From: Bradyrhizobium septentrionale
GTDB taxonomy: Bacteria; Pseudomonadota; Alphaproteobacteria; Rhizobiales; Xanthobacteraceae
Direction: 5' to 3'
Assembly (NCBI RefSeq): GCF_011516645.4
Contig: NZ_CP088285.1
Location: 7,520,501-7,584,500, forward strand
DNA: 64,000 nucleotides
The notes under the pieces were generated by a model. The model saw only the letters and a list, made by a program, of their open reading frames with translations. It was not told the DNA's origin and ran no database searches. Below, in pieces: positions 22,021 through 31,200 of the stretch. Within the stretch, counting starts at the first letter, position 1, and each line of letters begins with the position of its first letter. A program made the translations under genes and the position numbers.

Positions 22021-23058
22021 ATGAATCTCAAATCAAGTTTCCTTTTCGCAGTCGTTCTCGCAGGTCTCGCTGCATTGATCGGCACTGCAACATATGCGGC
22101 CGAGCCGGCGGCTCGGATCACCATCCTGTACGATGCGTTCGGTAAGGACGCCACGATGACAAAGGATTGGGGCTTCTCCGCCCTCGTGGAAATCGGAGGA
22201 AAGCGCATCCTGTTCGATACCGGCGACAACGCGAAGATCTTCGCTGCCAATGTGAAGGCGAAGGGTGTGGACCTCACCAGCCTTGATTTCGTGGTGTTGT
22301 CGCACCGGCACTCCGATCACATGGCGGGCCTGAGCTATGTCTTGAGCGTCAATCCGAAGGTCAAGATTTATGCGCCCAAGGAAGCATTTGGCATCTACGG
22401 CTCGTCGGTGCCGTCGAGCTTCTACCGCAAGGACGAGTCGTTGCCGCCGGAGATGCGGTACTACGACGGCAAGCCGCCTGAGATCATGAAATTCGGCGCT
22501 GCCTGGGCGGACGCCAACTTCGAGTTGATAGATCAAACGACCGAAATCGTACCTGGCATTACGCTCATTGCTCTGATTTCCGATCTGCCGGGAACGAAGG
22601 AGCTCAAGGAGCTGTCCATGGCGGTTAATACTGCCGATGGCATCGTGCTCGTCGTCGGCTGCTCGCACCCTGGAATCGAGCGGATCGTCGAGGCTGCGGC
22701 AGCAATCAATCCCAGGATTCGGCTGATCGCTGGCGGATTCCATCTGGTCGCCGCACCCGACGAGGTGATCACGAAGGTGACGACCGCGCTGCAGGACCGT
22801 TTCAAGGTCGAAAGCATCGCGCCCGGACACTGCACCGGCGAGCCGACCTTTGCCGCCCTGAAGAAGGCATTTGGCGACAGATACATTTATGCCGGCGCCG
22901 GCACGTCAATTCCAATCGGTGCCGAAGGAAGTTCGAACATGAAGCGCGGCGAGGGAATGACACCCGACGACCTCAGGGTCTACCGCACGCTGGCCGCCCG
23001 GAATGATCCATTCGGTGTCATGCGCGCGCAAGCCCGACGAGCCGGAGCTGATCTCTAG
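22021..23058 (+). CDS. Secreted metallo-beta-lactamase-fold hydrolase
   Basis: A 345-residue protein with a Sec signal peptide (SSFLFAVVLAGLAALIGTATYA, likely cleaved before AEPAARIT). The MBL-fold metal motif is present as VLSHRHSDHMAGLSYVLS, with later ligands in GCSHPGIERI and PGHCTGE. This pattern is that of the group annotated as 7,8-dihydropterin-6-methyl-beta-ribofuranosylaminobenzene phosphate synthase-like, a family whose bacterial members have mostly unknown substrates. Periplasmic location argues against the archaeal biosynthetic role. It stands alone, with good spacing to an AGGGGG ribosome-binding site. Confidence 0.83.
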   Translation: MNLKSSFLFAVVLAGLAALIGTATYAAEPAARITILYDAFGKDATMTKDWGFSALVEIGGKRILFDTGDNAKIFAANVKAKGVDLTSLDFVVLSHRHSDHMAGLSYVLSVNPKVKIYAPKEAFGIYGSSVPSSFYRKDESLPPEMRYYDGKPPEIMKFGAAWADANFELIDQTTEIVPGITLIALISDLPGTKELKELSMAVNTADGIVLVVGCSHPGIERIVEAAAAINPRIRLIAGGFHLVAAPDEVITKVTTALQDRFKVESIAPGHCTGEPTFAALKKAFGDRYIYAGAGTSIPIGAEGSSNMKRGEGMTPDDLRVYRTLAARNDPFGVMRAQARRAGADL

Positions 23059-23090
23059 GCGGAGTTTCGAGGCGCGCGAAGGGAGAAAAT

Positions 23091-23906
23091 CTACGTCGCG
23101 CGCTTCGCCTCGTTCCACAGCGCATCCATCTCCTCCAGCGACGCGCCATTGAGCGAGCGTCCCTTCGCCGCCAGCGCCTTCTCGATATACGCAAACCGCC
23201 GCTCGAATTTTGCGTTGGTCGCCCGCAGCGCCGTTTCCGGATTGGCGTCGACGTGGCGGGCGAGGTTGACGACAGCGAACATCAGATCGCCGGTCTCCGC
23301 TGCGAGCTCCTCCTTGTCCTTGCCGTCGAGTGCGGCCTCGATCTCGTCGGCTTCCTCGCGGATCTTGGCCAGCACGGCGCGCGGGTCGTTCCAGTCGAAG
23401 CCGACGGTGGATGCCTTGCGCTGCAATTCCATCGCCCGCGCCAGGGCAGGGAGGCCGGCCTTCACACTGGCAAGCAGCGATGTATGCGCGGTCTCCTCCG
23501 GCGGCCGCCGGGCGGCGCGTTCGGCCTTCTCCTCAGCCTTGATGCGTTCCCAGGCGCTCTTGACGCCGGCAGGCTGGATGTTGCCGTCCTTGTCGGCAAA
23601 GACATGCGGATGGCGGCGGATCATCTTCCTGGTGATGGCCTCGACCACATCGCCGAACGCGAAGGCGTTCTGCTCCTCCGCCATCCGAGCGTGATAGACC
23701 ACCTGCAGCAGGAGGTCGCCGAGTTCCTCGCGCAAATCGTCGAAATCGCCGCGCGTGATCGCATCCGCGACCTCATAGGCCTCCTCGATCGTGTAGGGCG
23801 CGATGGTTGCAAAATTCTGTTCGAGGTCCCATGGGCACCCCGTCACCGGCGTGCGCAGCGCAGCCATGATCTCGATCAGGCGGGAAATGTCGCGGGAAGG
23901 GGTCAT
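23091..23906 (-). CDS. mazG: Nucleoside triphosphate pyrophosphohydrolase MazG
   Basis: A 271-residue all-alpha NTP-PPase that hydrolyses (d)NTPs to monophosphates, a house-cleaning activity that also influences ppGpp. Two MazG repeats are visible: the first with [23 protein letters not shown] and [21 protein letters not shown], the second with [13 protein letters not shown] and [20 protein letters not shown] [15 protein letters not shown]. The ExxE...ExxD metal motif is intact in both. The frame is open further upstream, but the ATG at 23906 ([18 protein letters not shown]) is the family start. It diverges from queC across 127 bases. Confidence 0.94.
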   Translation of the reverse strand: MTPSRDISRLIEIMAALRTPVTGCPWDLEQNFATIAPYTIEEAYEVADAITRGDFDDLREELGDLLLQVVYHARMAEEQNAFAFGDVVEAITRKMIRRHPHVFADKDGNIQPAGVKSAWERIKAEEKAERAARRPPEETAHTSLLASVKAGLPALARAMELQRKASTVGFDWNDPRAVLAKIREEADEIEAALDGKDKEELAAETGDLMFAVVNLARHVDANPETALRATNAKFERRFAYIEKALAAKGRSLNGASLEEMDALWNEAKRAT

Positions 23907-24033
23907 CGGGCACCGCACTCTGAGGGGTATGGCTTTATGCCAAATCGGCTCTGCCGATCCCAGCAAAACACGCCGGAAACACGGCGCTGTCCACGGATTG
24001 GCCGCGGCATCATCAGGTGCTAAATCGCGTTCC

Positions 24034-24747
24034 ATGAGCGATCAGAACAATTCTGACACTGCACTGGTGCTGTTTTCCGGCGGCCAGGATTCCACCACCT
24101 GTCTGGCCTGGGCCTTGTCGCGCTTTGCGCGCGTCGAAATGCTCGGCTTCTCCTACGGCCAGCGCCACGCGATCGAGCTCGACTGCCGCGACCGCCTGCT
24201 GGCCGGGATCAGGCAGATGCGGCCGGACTGGTCGGCGAAGCTCGGCGACAGCCATACGCTCGATATCCCGACGCTGTCGGAGATTTCCGATACCGCGCTG
24301 ACCCGCGACGTCGCGATCGAGATGGGCGCGGACGGGCTGCCGAACACCTTCGTGCCCGGCCGCAACATCGTGTTCCTCACCTTCGCCGCGGCGCTGGCCT
24401 ACCGCCGCGGCATTCGCCACATCATCGGCGGCATGTGCGAGACCGACTATTCCGGCTATCCGGATTGCCGTGACGAGACCATCAAGGCGCTGCAGTCCGC
24501 GCTCAACCTCGGCATGGCCAGGGATTTCGAGCTGCACACGCCGCTGATGTGGCTCGACAAGGCCGCGACCTGGCGGCTCGCGCACGAACTCGGCGGGGCA
24601 GGGCTGGTCGACCTGATCCGCGAGCACTCCCACACCTGCTATCTCGGTGAACGCGGCGCGCAGTACGATTGGGGCTATGGCTGCGGCGAATGCCCGGCCT
24701 GCAGCCTGCGGGCCAAAGGCTGGCGGGAGTATGTGGCGCGAGGGTAA
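24034..24747 (+). CDS. queC: 7-cyano-7-deazaguanine synthase
   Basis: A 237-residue ATP-dependent enzyme that converts 7-carboxy-7-deazaguanine to preQ0 in queuosine biosynthesis. The PP-loop motif [10 protein letters not shown] lies at the N-terminus, and the C-terminal zinc-binding cysteines are in [31 protein letters not shown] is also typical. The ATG at 24034 begins [17 protein letters not shown]; upstream in-frame codons overlap the mazG promoter region and are not family-like. No preQ1 riboswitch was found in front of it. Confidence 0.96.
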   Translation: MSDQNNSDTALVLFSGGQDSTTCLAWALSRFARVEMLGFSYGQRHAIELDCRDRLLAGIRQMRPDWSAKLGDSHTLDIPTLSEISDTALTRDVAIEMGADGLPNTFVPGRNIVFLTFAAALAYRRGIRHIIGGMCETDYSGYPDCRDETIKALQSALNLGMARDFELHTPLMWLDKAATWRLAHELGGAGLVDLIREHSHTCYLGERGAQYDWGYGCGECPACSLRAKGWREYVARG

Positions 24748-24790
24748 TCCCGCCAATCACTGAGTTGCCGGTGGCGTACGCTCGGCCGGA

Positions 24791-25189
24791 TCACGGCAGC
24801 CTGGTCACCGCGGTGAGATTCATTGTGAGCAAAACGCCGGGCTTGGGCAGCTCGCGAACCGCGATCACTGTGCGCGCGGGCCGGTGATCTCCCATCATTT
24901 CCACATAGGCCGAATTCATCGCGTCAAAGTCGGACATCTCGCGAAGGAAGATGTTGACGTGAGTCACATGGTCCAGGTCGGAACCCGCCGCCGCGAGCAT
25001 CACGGCGAACGATTTCAGGATCTGCCGCGTCTGAGCACCGACGTCCGGTCCCGCCAAGGTGCCGGTTGCAGGATCGACTCCGGCGGTTCCTCCGATCCAG
25101 ATCTGGTCTCCAACCTTGGCAACGTGATGATACGGCCCGATCGGAGTGGGCGTGTTCGGCGGCGTAAACGTCTGAACGCGTGATTTCAT
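24791..25189 (-). CDS. RidA family (reactive imine deaminase-like) protein
   Basis: A 132-residue trimeric Rid-family protein. RidA hydrolyses reactive enamine/imine intermediates such as 2-aminoacrylate. The conserved Arg lies in DHRPARTVIAVRELP, and the family signature region QTRQILKSFAVMLAAAGSDL is present. The terminal acidic residue of canonical RidA (Glu120) is not obvious, so a Rid2-7 subgroup is possible. ATG 25189 follows a GAGGCAG ribosome-binding site, better than the upstream ATG. It is convergent with queC. Confidence 0.87.
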   Translation of the reverse strand: MKSRVQTFTPPNTPTPIGPYHHVAKVGDQIWIGGTAGVDPATGTLAGPDVGAQTRQILKSFAVMLAAAGSDLDHVTHVNIFLREMSDFDAMNSAYVEMMGDHRPARTVIAVRELPKPGVLLTMNLTAVTRLP

Positions 25190-25327
25190 CGCTCTGCCTC
25201 GCATCTGGGCACTCGGATATAGCGACCAATTCGCGGCTTCGGAAGCTGGTCTTCGTCGTGCGGAACGAAGAGCAAAGCTCGGACAAATCATGTCGCGAGA
25301 ATGCGAAGCCGCGTCCTCACCACATCT

Positions 25328-25429
25328 GTCATCGCCCGGCTCGACCGGGCGATCCAGTACGCCGCGGCCTCTCGGTTCAAGCACAGGTGCCTCTGGAATA
25401 CTGGATCACCCGCATGCGCGGGTGATGAC
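25328..25429. repeat. Dispersed cloverleaf-like palindromic repeat
   Basis: The outer arms gtcatcgcccg (from 25328) and cgggtgatgac (to 25429) are complementary at 10 of 11 positions. Inside lie two hairpins, cgcccgg/ccgggcg with a 5-base loop and cacccgc/gcgggtg with a 4-base loop, plus gatccagta facing tactggatc. The whole can fold as a multi-arm junction. I recognise this as a repeat scattered through Bradyrhizobium intergenic regions. The rest of the ridA-nitrile hydratase gap holds nothing else. Confidence 0.7.
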
Positions 25430-25478
25430 ACCGAACAAGCTACTTGAGCGTGCAAATGACGACGAGGCGAGTACGCCG

Positions 25479-25856
25479 CTACTCAAAATCCGTCGGCGTC
25501 AGCGCGATCGGCTTGCCGTGCGGGGTGCGGTCGGCGGCGCGGTCCCAGGCGTCGCGGTAGCGGTGCAGGGTCTCCAGTGTCGTGACGCCCTTGGCGGCCA
25601 CGAGGTGTTCGAGCGTCGCCAGCCAATGCTGGTAATAGGTCTCCCCGGTGTCGGGATCGCCGGCGGCCTGCGCGCGCTTGATCTGATCGGCGAGCGCGGC
25701 CGCCCATTCGCTCCAGGTGAACACGCCGCGGTCATGCAGGCTCAACGCCATCGCGAACGCCTGGGCTTCCCAGGGCGCGCGGAACACCGGGCCGTCCTGG
25801 TCGCGGGGAATGCTGGATACGGCGCTGGTGGCGCGGGCTGCGGCGGTCGCATCCAT
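25479..25856 (-). CDS. Nitrile hydratase accessory protein
   Basis: A 125-residue homologue of the P14K/NhlE-type activator encoded behind cobalt nitrile hydratases. It helps insert cobalt and oxidise the active-site cysteines of the alpha subunit. It resembles the N-terminal half of the beta subunit: PVFRAPWEAQAFAMALSLHDRG, then WSEWAAALADQI and TYYQHWLATLEHLVAAKG. The ATG shares one base with the nthB stop (TGATG), so it is the third gene of the operon and translationally coupled. Confidence 0.9.
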   Translation of the reverse strand: MDATAAARATSAVSSIPRDQDGPVFRAPWEAQAFAMALSLHDRGVFTWSEWAAALADQIKRAQAAGDPDTGETYYQHWLATLEHLVAAKGVTTLETLHRYRDAWDRAADRTPHGKPIALTPTDFE

Positions 25857-26515
25857 CACACGGCCTCCAGATACGGCTCGAACGCGTCGATCGACACCTT
25901 GAGCGTCGGATCGGAGTCCGCTCCCCACAGCTCGCGTCCATCGAACACGACGGTGTACAGCCATTGCGGATGCTCGCCGGCATCGTTCGCCACCGTATCG
26001 GGAAACACGTGACAGCCATGATCGCGTTCGACCACTCCGACATGACCGCGCACATAGCGCGGCAGCCGCGTGTGGGTGGCGGGATGGATGTTCTTCGCTC
26101 GCACCCGATCGCCGGCCTTGAACTTCGCCGCCGCCGGTGCCGCGCGGCCGAACTTGCCCCGCACCATGATGCGCTCGACATCGGCCATCGCGAACTTGCC
26201 GTGCTTGAGCGGCTTCGCCGGCGCGACGGAATGTCCGGCGGCGACGTCGTCCTGCGAGATGAAGCCCTTGGCGAGCAGCAGGGCTTCGAGCCCGAGCAGC
26301 CATTTCCTGTAATAAGAGCTCGACAGATAGACCTGCGGGGGCAGGGTCTCGCGATAGAAGCGCGATGCGTCGATGTTGAAGGCGCCGGCCGCACCCATCG
26401 CACGGACCATCGCGAGCACCCGCGATTCCCATTCCTCATGGAACATCGGTTCGTTCGGCTCGGGCTCGACCTTGCCGAACCCGTCCATGCCGCCCATGTC
26501 GTGGACGCCGTTCAC
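25856..26515 (-). CDS. nthB: Nitrile hydratase subunit beta
   Basis: A 219-residue beta subunit that forms the heterodimer interface and supplies two arginines to the active site. Family features are [14 protein letters not shown] at the N-terminus, [17 protein letters not shown], the [15 protein letters not shown] helix, and the C-terminal SH3-like barrel with [20 protein letters not shown] and LWGADSDP. The start is a GTG at 26515 that overlaps the nthA stop (GTGA). An upstream extension of the frame runs antiparallel within nthA and is not used. Confidence 0.94.
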   Translation of the reverse strand: MNGVHDMGGMDGFGKVEPEPNEPMFHEEWESRVLAMVRAMGAAGAFNIDASRFYRETLPPQVYLSSSYYRKWLLGLEALLLAKGFISQDDVAAGHSVAPAKPLKHGKFAMADVERIMVRGKFGRAAPAAAKFKAGDRVRAKNIHPATHTRLPRYVRGHVGVVERDHGCHVFPDTVANDAGEHPQWLYTVVFDGRELWGADSDPTLKVSIDAFEPYLEAV

Positions 26516-27141
26516 GACGGGGCTCCCGGCGTTTTCGGGAATCCGGTGCCGATCATGGAATCCCGCGTCACGAGTTCGGCGAGCTGTTCTTCGCTCCAGC
26601 CCTCGGTGCCTGCGGGCCGCATCGGCAGCACCAGGAAGCGCGTCTCCGCGGTCGAATCCCACACCCGGATTTCCGTGTTCTTCGGCAGGCTGACGCCGAA
26701 ATCGGCGAGCACACCGCGCGGATCCTTGACCGCGCGCGAGCGATACGGCGAGGCCTTGTACCAGACCGGCGGCAGCCCGAGCATTTCCCAGGGGTAACAG
26801 GAGCAGAGCGTGCAGACGACCATGTTGTGACGGCCAGGCGTGTTCTCGATCGCGACCAGATGGTCGCCGACCCGGCTGACATGGCCGAGGGTGCCGACCG
26901 CCTTGGTGGCGTCCTCGAGCAGCGCCTTCTTGAACGCGGGATCGGTCCAGGCCTTGGCGACGACCCGGGCGCCGTTATGCGGGCCGATCTTGGTCTCATA
27001 GGCCTGCACGATGGCATCGAGCGCGGCCGGCTCGACGTAGCCCTTCTCGGTCAGGATCGATTCCAGCGCGCGGACGCGCAGCTCGGTCTCCGACAGTTCG
27101 GAATGGTCGTGATCGTGGTGGTGGTGATCATGTTCGCTCAT
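26512..27141 (-). CDS. nthA: Nitrile hydratase subunit alpha, cobalt type
   Basis: A 209-residue catalytic subunit that hydrates nitriles to amides. The metal-binding motif is [10 protein letters not shown]; the CTLCSC form with Thr marks the cobalt (not iron) class, in which two cysteines are oxidised to sulfinate and sulfenate. The N-terminus after MSEHD is a run of His and Asp, which could bind the metal during maturation. ATG 27141 is used; a GTG two codons earlier is possible. The operon order alpha-beta-activator matches cobalt nitrile hydratases. No dedicated cobalt transporter or amidase lies within the window. Confidence 0.95.
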   Translation of the reverse strand: MSEHDHHHHDHDHSELSETELRVRALESILTEKGYVEPAALDAIVQAYETKIGPHNGARVVAKAWTDPAFKKALLEDATKAVGTLGHVSRVGDHLVAIENTPGRHNMVVCTLCSCYPWEMLGLPPVWYKASPYRSRAVKDPRGVLADFGVSLPKNTEIRVWDSTAETRFLVLPMRPAGTEGWSEEQLAELVTRDSMIGTGFPKTPGAPS

Positions 27142-27215
27142 GCCCACAGAATAGGCGAAACGGGCGTGCTATGTCGAGGCAAGCAGTACACAACAATGCG
27201 AGCAGGGAGGTATGC

Positions 27216-28022
27216 GTGGTTGATGATGTAACGATCGAGAAGGGCCTCGGACCGGAGGGCCGCATCGCTGTGGTGCGGTTCGACCGCGGCGACGGTATCA
27301 ACGCGCTGTCTCCGGAAGCGCTGCGGCAGCTGACCGATGCCGCGCGCAGTTTCGAGGACGACGGCGGAACCTCGGTGGTCGTGCTGACCGGCGGCGCCAA
27401 ATCGTTCAGCGCCGGCTTCGACCTGAAGGACGCCGAGGGACGTTCGCGCCAGACCATGGACATCGGCACGCTGCGCCGTCACCTCAAGCTCGGGCCGCGG
27501 CTGACGCGCGCCTGGCAGGACATGGAGCAGGTCACGATCGGCGCGATCGAAGGCTTCTGCGTCGGCGGTGGCGTGGCGCTCGCGGTCGCGCTGGATTTCC
27601 GCATCATGGCGCGCGACGCGCATCTGCGCGTGCCGGAGATCGCGCTCGGCATGAACATGAGCTGGCAGAGCGTGCCGCGCATGCTGCATCTGATGGGCCC
27701 GGCGCGCACCAAGCAGGCGGTGATCCTGGCCGACGACCGCATCTCGGCCGACCAGGCCTATGAATGGGGCCTGGTGGAACAGGTGGCCGATCCCGGCAAA
27801 TCCTATGACGCCGCGATGGCGCTGGCGGCCAAGGTCGCCGCCCAGCCGCCGATTTCGGTGGCGATGACCAAGCTGACGGTCAACCGGCTGGCGCATGCGC
27901 TCGACGATCTCGCCAGCCATATGGATCTCGACCAGTTCGCGCTGGCGAGCCTGACCGAAGACCACAAGGAAGGCGTCGCGGCGTTCCTCGGACGGCGGCC
28001 GCCCCGCTTCAGGGGGCGCTGA
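27216..28022 (+). CDS. Enoyl-CoA hydratase/isomerase family protein
   Basis: A 268-residue crotonase-fold protein. Oxyanion-hole segments are present: AKSFSAGFDLKDAEG and IGAIEGFCVGGGVALAVALD. Instead of the two catalytic glutamates of true hydratases it shows other residues at those positions (VPEIALGMNM retains one Glu), so the exact reaction is open. The start is the GTG at 27216, preceded by a strong AGGGAGG; an ATG 5' of it is out of frame. It diverges from nthA across 74 bases, so it might share regulation with the nitrile hydratase operon. Confidence 0.86.
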   Translation: MVDDVTIEKGLGPEGRIAVVRFDRGDGINALSPEALRQLTDAARSFEDDGGTSVVVLTGGAKSFSAGFDLKDAEGRSRQTMDIGTLRRHLKLGPRLTRAWQDMEQVTIGAIEGFCVGGGVALAVALDFRIMARDAHLRVPEIALGMNMSWQSVPRMLHLMGPARTKQAVILADDRISADQAYEWGLVEQVADPGKSYDAAMALAAKVAAQPPISVAMTKLTVNRLAHALDDLASHMDLDQFALASLTEDHKEGVAAFLGRRPPRFRGR

Positions 28023-28096
28023 CGCGCATTGTCGTACGATTGTTGCACCAGTACCGGACAACCACAGGAAGTTTGGCACAATTGCGGAGTCGCGCG

Positions 28097-29192
28097 ATGT
28101 CGAGAACGGTCGTTGCACGGGGCTGGTTCCTGGGCGCCTTGTTGGGCTGGCTTGGCGCCATTGCGCTTTATCCGAGCGCGGCGTCGGCCTGGGGCTATGA
28201 GGGCCATCGCGTCGTCGGTGCGATCGCCGACCAATTGCTCAAGCCCGCCGCGAAGGCGAAGGTCCAGCAACTCCTCAACGAGGGGGACAGGCATGGCATC
28301 GACCTGCGCAAGTCCGGACCCTGGCTCGATTGCGTGAAGAGCGTCGCCCGTCACGATGACGGCCGATTTCATTACGAGGTCGACCCCGAACATCTCGACT
28401 ACGAGGTGCCCTGTACGCCGTTCAACTCGGCGCGGGAGAGGGCGCGCATGGTGGATTATGCCGCCCGCAACTGGTCGACCTGCTCCTACAAGCCCGACGG
28501 CTTCGAGCGCGGTTGTCACAACACCTTCCATTTCGTCGATGTCGCGATCCAGCGCAGCACCTTCGACCGCAGCTTCCAGGGGACCAATCCGCACGATCTG
28601 GTCGCGGCGGTCAGCGCCGCCATCGCGGTGCTGCAGGACAAGCCGATCCCGTCGCCGTTCCCGTTCTCGATCAAGGACAAGAAGGAGGCGCTGCTGCTGC
28701 TCGCGCATCTGATCGGCGACCTGCACCAGCCGCTGCATGTCGGCTCGGTCTATCTCGATCCCAACGGCCAGCCGGTCGACCCGGACGTTAGTCACCAGGT
28801 CGATCCCGGGAGCGATACGATCGGCGGCAATGCGATCCAGGATGGCGTCGCGGTCCCATACCATCAACCTGCATCATGAATGGGACGACATCCCGACCGA
28901 CCTCGGCGATGCCGCGACGGGTGAACTGATCGACGCGGCGAAGGCGGTCCCGGCGAGCCCGGGTACGCCGGACGGTTGGCCGGCGGCCTGGGCGACCGAC
29001 ACGCTGCTGGTCGCGCATGACGCGTTCAAGGGACTGAGCTTCGGCCCGACGTCGCCGCCGGCGCAGTCCAAATGGATTGTCAATTTCGACAGCCACATGG
29101 GCTATCTGCAGGCCGCCGACGCGACCAAGCGCCGGCAACTCGCCAAGGGCGGCGCGAGATTGGCCGAACTGCTGAATGCAATATGGCCGTGA
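28097..29192 (+). pseudogene. S1/P1-type nuclease broken by a one-base frameshift
   Basis: The 5' frame (28097 to a stop at 28879) encodes a signal peptide ending in ASA followed by WGYEGHRVVG. In this family the mature N-terminal Trp and the His at position 6 bind zinc. LIGDLHQPLHVGSVY gives further ligands. The last ligands, NLHHEWD, lie in the next frame, which continues to 29192 with DTLLVAHDAFKG and FDSHMGYLQAAD. Removing one C from CCC at 28855-28857 joins the two frames into a protein of normal length. As read, the enzyme would lack two zinc ligands. A sequencing error remains possible. Confidence 0.82.
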
Positions 29193-29346
29193 GGGGTAGC
29201 CCATCCATACATCCGAATAGCCACCGGCGCTCCTTGCTTTCGCGCCTATGCGATTGCTTAATCGAGGAAATCCGCGCGAACGGCGCTGCTGTCGTCGGAC
29301 GCGATAAACTCGTGCGCATGAGCGCTTCTGCGATCGGAATGCAGGT

Positions 29347-30105
29347 ATGACGTCTGACTGCTGCCCTGAGCTCGACTTTGGCCAAGCTTCCGGCGCGGGC
29401 AGGGAGCCGGCATTGCCCAGTCCGAGCTATTTGGACGAGGCCGTCGAGTTGCGAGCCGGGATCATCGTGCCGGTTCTCGAGAGTGATGGCTTGGAGGTCC
29501 TGGCCTTCACGCTCGATGTGGAGCCGGACATCGTTCGCGCGACAGGCGTTTGCCTCAACGACGGGGAGCGTCGGCGCGCGGCGGGGCTGAGGCTGGAGCG
29601 GGACCGCCGCCGCTTTGTTGTGGCCCGCGGCCAGCTGCGCCGGGTCCTCGCTTCCAGACTGGGAATTGCGCCGTCCGCCGTCGAGTTCGAATATGGACCG
29701 CTGGGCAAACCTCAGCTCTCGCACCGCATGCACGCCCGCGATTTGCGCTTCAGCGTCTCGCGTTCCGGAGATGTGGGGGTCATCGCCCTCTCGACCACGC
29801 AAGAGGTCGGGGTGGACATCGAGGCGGTTGTCCCTGTGCCCGAAGCGGACGAGATCGCAGCGCTCTGCTTTTCCGCCTCCGAATATGGGTCCTACACCGC
29901 CCTTGGTCCGGAAGACCGCCTGGCAGGCTTCTTCCGGCGTTGGACGCGGCTGGAGGCTGTCTCCAAGACGTTGGGGTGCGGCCTGGGACAGCCCGTTTCC
30001 TGGGATGAAAAGGATTGGCTTGTTCGAAGGTTCGTACCTCTAAGTGGGTATATCGGGAGCGTGGTCATCCGGAACTGGCGTTCGCGCGATGTCACGATGC
30101 ACTAA
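29347..30105 (+). CDS. 4'-phosphopantetheinyl transferase, Sfp type
   Basis: A 252-residue enzyme that transfers phosphopantetheine from CoA to a conserved Ser of carrier proteins. The two Mg/catalytic motifs are EVGVDIEAVVPVPEADEIA and FFRRWTRLEAVSKTLGCGL; the usual Lys before Glu-Ala is Leu here, but the Glu and downstream Lys are kept, as in other proteobacterial Sfp proteins. The DRRRFVVARGQLRRVLA helix and GPLGKPQL are also family features. It is the first gene of a rightward set with the carrier-protein gene at 31201, its obvious client. A gap of 57 bases separates it from the thioesterase gene. Confidence 0.92.
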   Translation: MTSDCCPELDFGQASGAGREPALPSPSYLDEAVELRAGIIVPVLESDGLEVLAFTLDVEPDIVRATGVCLNDGERRRAAGLRLERDRRRFVVARGQLRRVLASRLGIAPSAVEFEYGPLGKPQLSHRMHARDLRFSVSRSGDVGVIALSTTQEVGVDIEAVVPVPEADEIAALCFSASEYGSYTALGPEDRLAGFFRRWTRLEAVSKTLGCGLGQPVSWDEKDWLVRRFVPLSGYIGSVVIRNWRSRDVTMH

Positions 30106-30162
30106 ACGAGGTGTCTCCGCGAAGTCCATTGGACTGCACGGGAGTTCATTCGGGACGGCCCT

Positions 30163-31149
30163 ATGTCAGCGCACTTGATGCAGTTTTCGGAGCTTCTCGC
30201 AGACCTGGCGGTCAAGGACATCAAGGTCTGGGTGGAAGGCGACCGGCTGCGTTGCAACGCCCCGGCTGGCGCACTGACGGCGGAGCTTCGCGGGCAGCTG
30301 CAGGACCGGAAGGGCGAGATCATCGCGTTCCTGAACATGGCCACGGCAGCGGCCACGCAGCAGCCTGCAATCATTCCGCTGCAGTCGCGTGGAACACGCA
30401 CGCCGATTTACGCCGTGCCCGGGCATGTCGGCGCCCCCTTCACATTCTCGGACCTGTCGAAGCACCTGGGCGGCGATCAACCATTCTACGCACTCCAACC
30501 GACCGGCTACGATGGGCAGAGCGAGCCGATGGACCGCGTCGAAGATATCGCCGAGGACTTCGCTCGCCAGATCGTCGAATATCAGCCGACCGGTCCGTAC
30601 ATCATCGCCGGCTATTGCTCCGGCGCTCCAACGGCCTTCGAACTGGCGAAAATCCTGGGACGCCGCGGCGCGGAGGTGCCATGCATTGCGCTGTTTGGCC
30701 CGCTTCATCCCACCACCTATCAGGAACTGCCGCGTTGGCTGTATTTCTCAGCCAGGGAAACCGCCGAAGCCTTGCTGCGAGAGATGGCGAAGCTGCCGAC
30801 ATTCAGCGCTCGTCTGCGATATTTCGGCAGCCGCGTTCGCGAACGTTTCCGCGCCCTCGGAAGCAAACAACCGGTCGCGACAGATCCGGTGCTGGCGAGC
30901 AGAGCTCGGCTCAAATCGACGGCGCTCGCGGCTTTTCAGAGGTACGATCCCACTCCGTATACGGGTCGGGTCTGCATATTCCTTCCGAACAAGGCTTGGC
31001 TGCGATCGGGCGCAGGACCGCGCCGATGGCTTCGCGTGGTGCCTCATGCCGAATTTTATTTTGGGCCAGAGGGCTGTCACGCAGCCTCCATGCTCGAGGA
31101 TCCTGAAGCGCCGGCCATCGCAGAGCTTTATCGCCAGGCCAAGATTTGA
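30163..31149 (+). CDS. TubC-type docking domain fused to a Cys-nucleophile thioesterase
   Basis: A 328-residue protein. Residues 9-57 (LLADLAVKDIKVWVEGDRL, APAGALTAELRGQLQDRKGE) are a TubC N-terminal (beta-hairpin) docking domain, normally found at the start of NRPS subunits. Residues 80-328 are an alpha/beta-hydrolase thioesterase: PIYAVPGHVGAPFTF supplies the oxyanion region, IIAGYCSGAPTAFELA gives GxCxG with Cys152 in the nucleophile position, and His306 lies in PEGCHAASM. It would release or transfer the acyl group from the carrier protein encoded next, which begins 51 bases downstream. A docking domain attached directly to a lone thioesterase is unusual. Confidence 0.88.
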   Translation: MSAHLMQFSELLADLAVKDIKVWVEGDRLRCNAPAGALTAELRGQLQDRKGEIIAFLNMATAAATQQPAIIPLQSRGTRTPIYAVPGHVGAPFTFSDLSKHLGGDQPFYALQPTGYDGQSEPMDRVEDIAEDFARQIVEYQPTGPYIIAGYCSGAPTAFELAKILGRRGAEVPCIALFGPLHPTTYQELPRWLYFSARETAEALLREMAKLPTFSARLRYFGSRVRERFRALGSKQPVATDPVLASRARLKSTALAAFQRYDPTPYTGRVCIFLPNKAWLRSGAGPRRWLRVVPHAEFYFGPEGCHAASMLEDPEAPAIAELYRQAKI

Positions 31150-31200
31150 ACGATTGACGCGTGATTTGATTTATTTGATTTGCCTGATGGGAGCGTAGTC

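Noticed and set aside
23907..24033. PreQ1 riboswitch before queC
   Set aside because: No pseudoknot-like hairpin with A-rich tail was found; the gap is a simple divergent promoter region.
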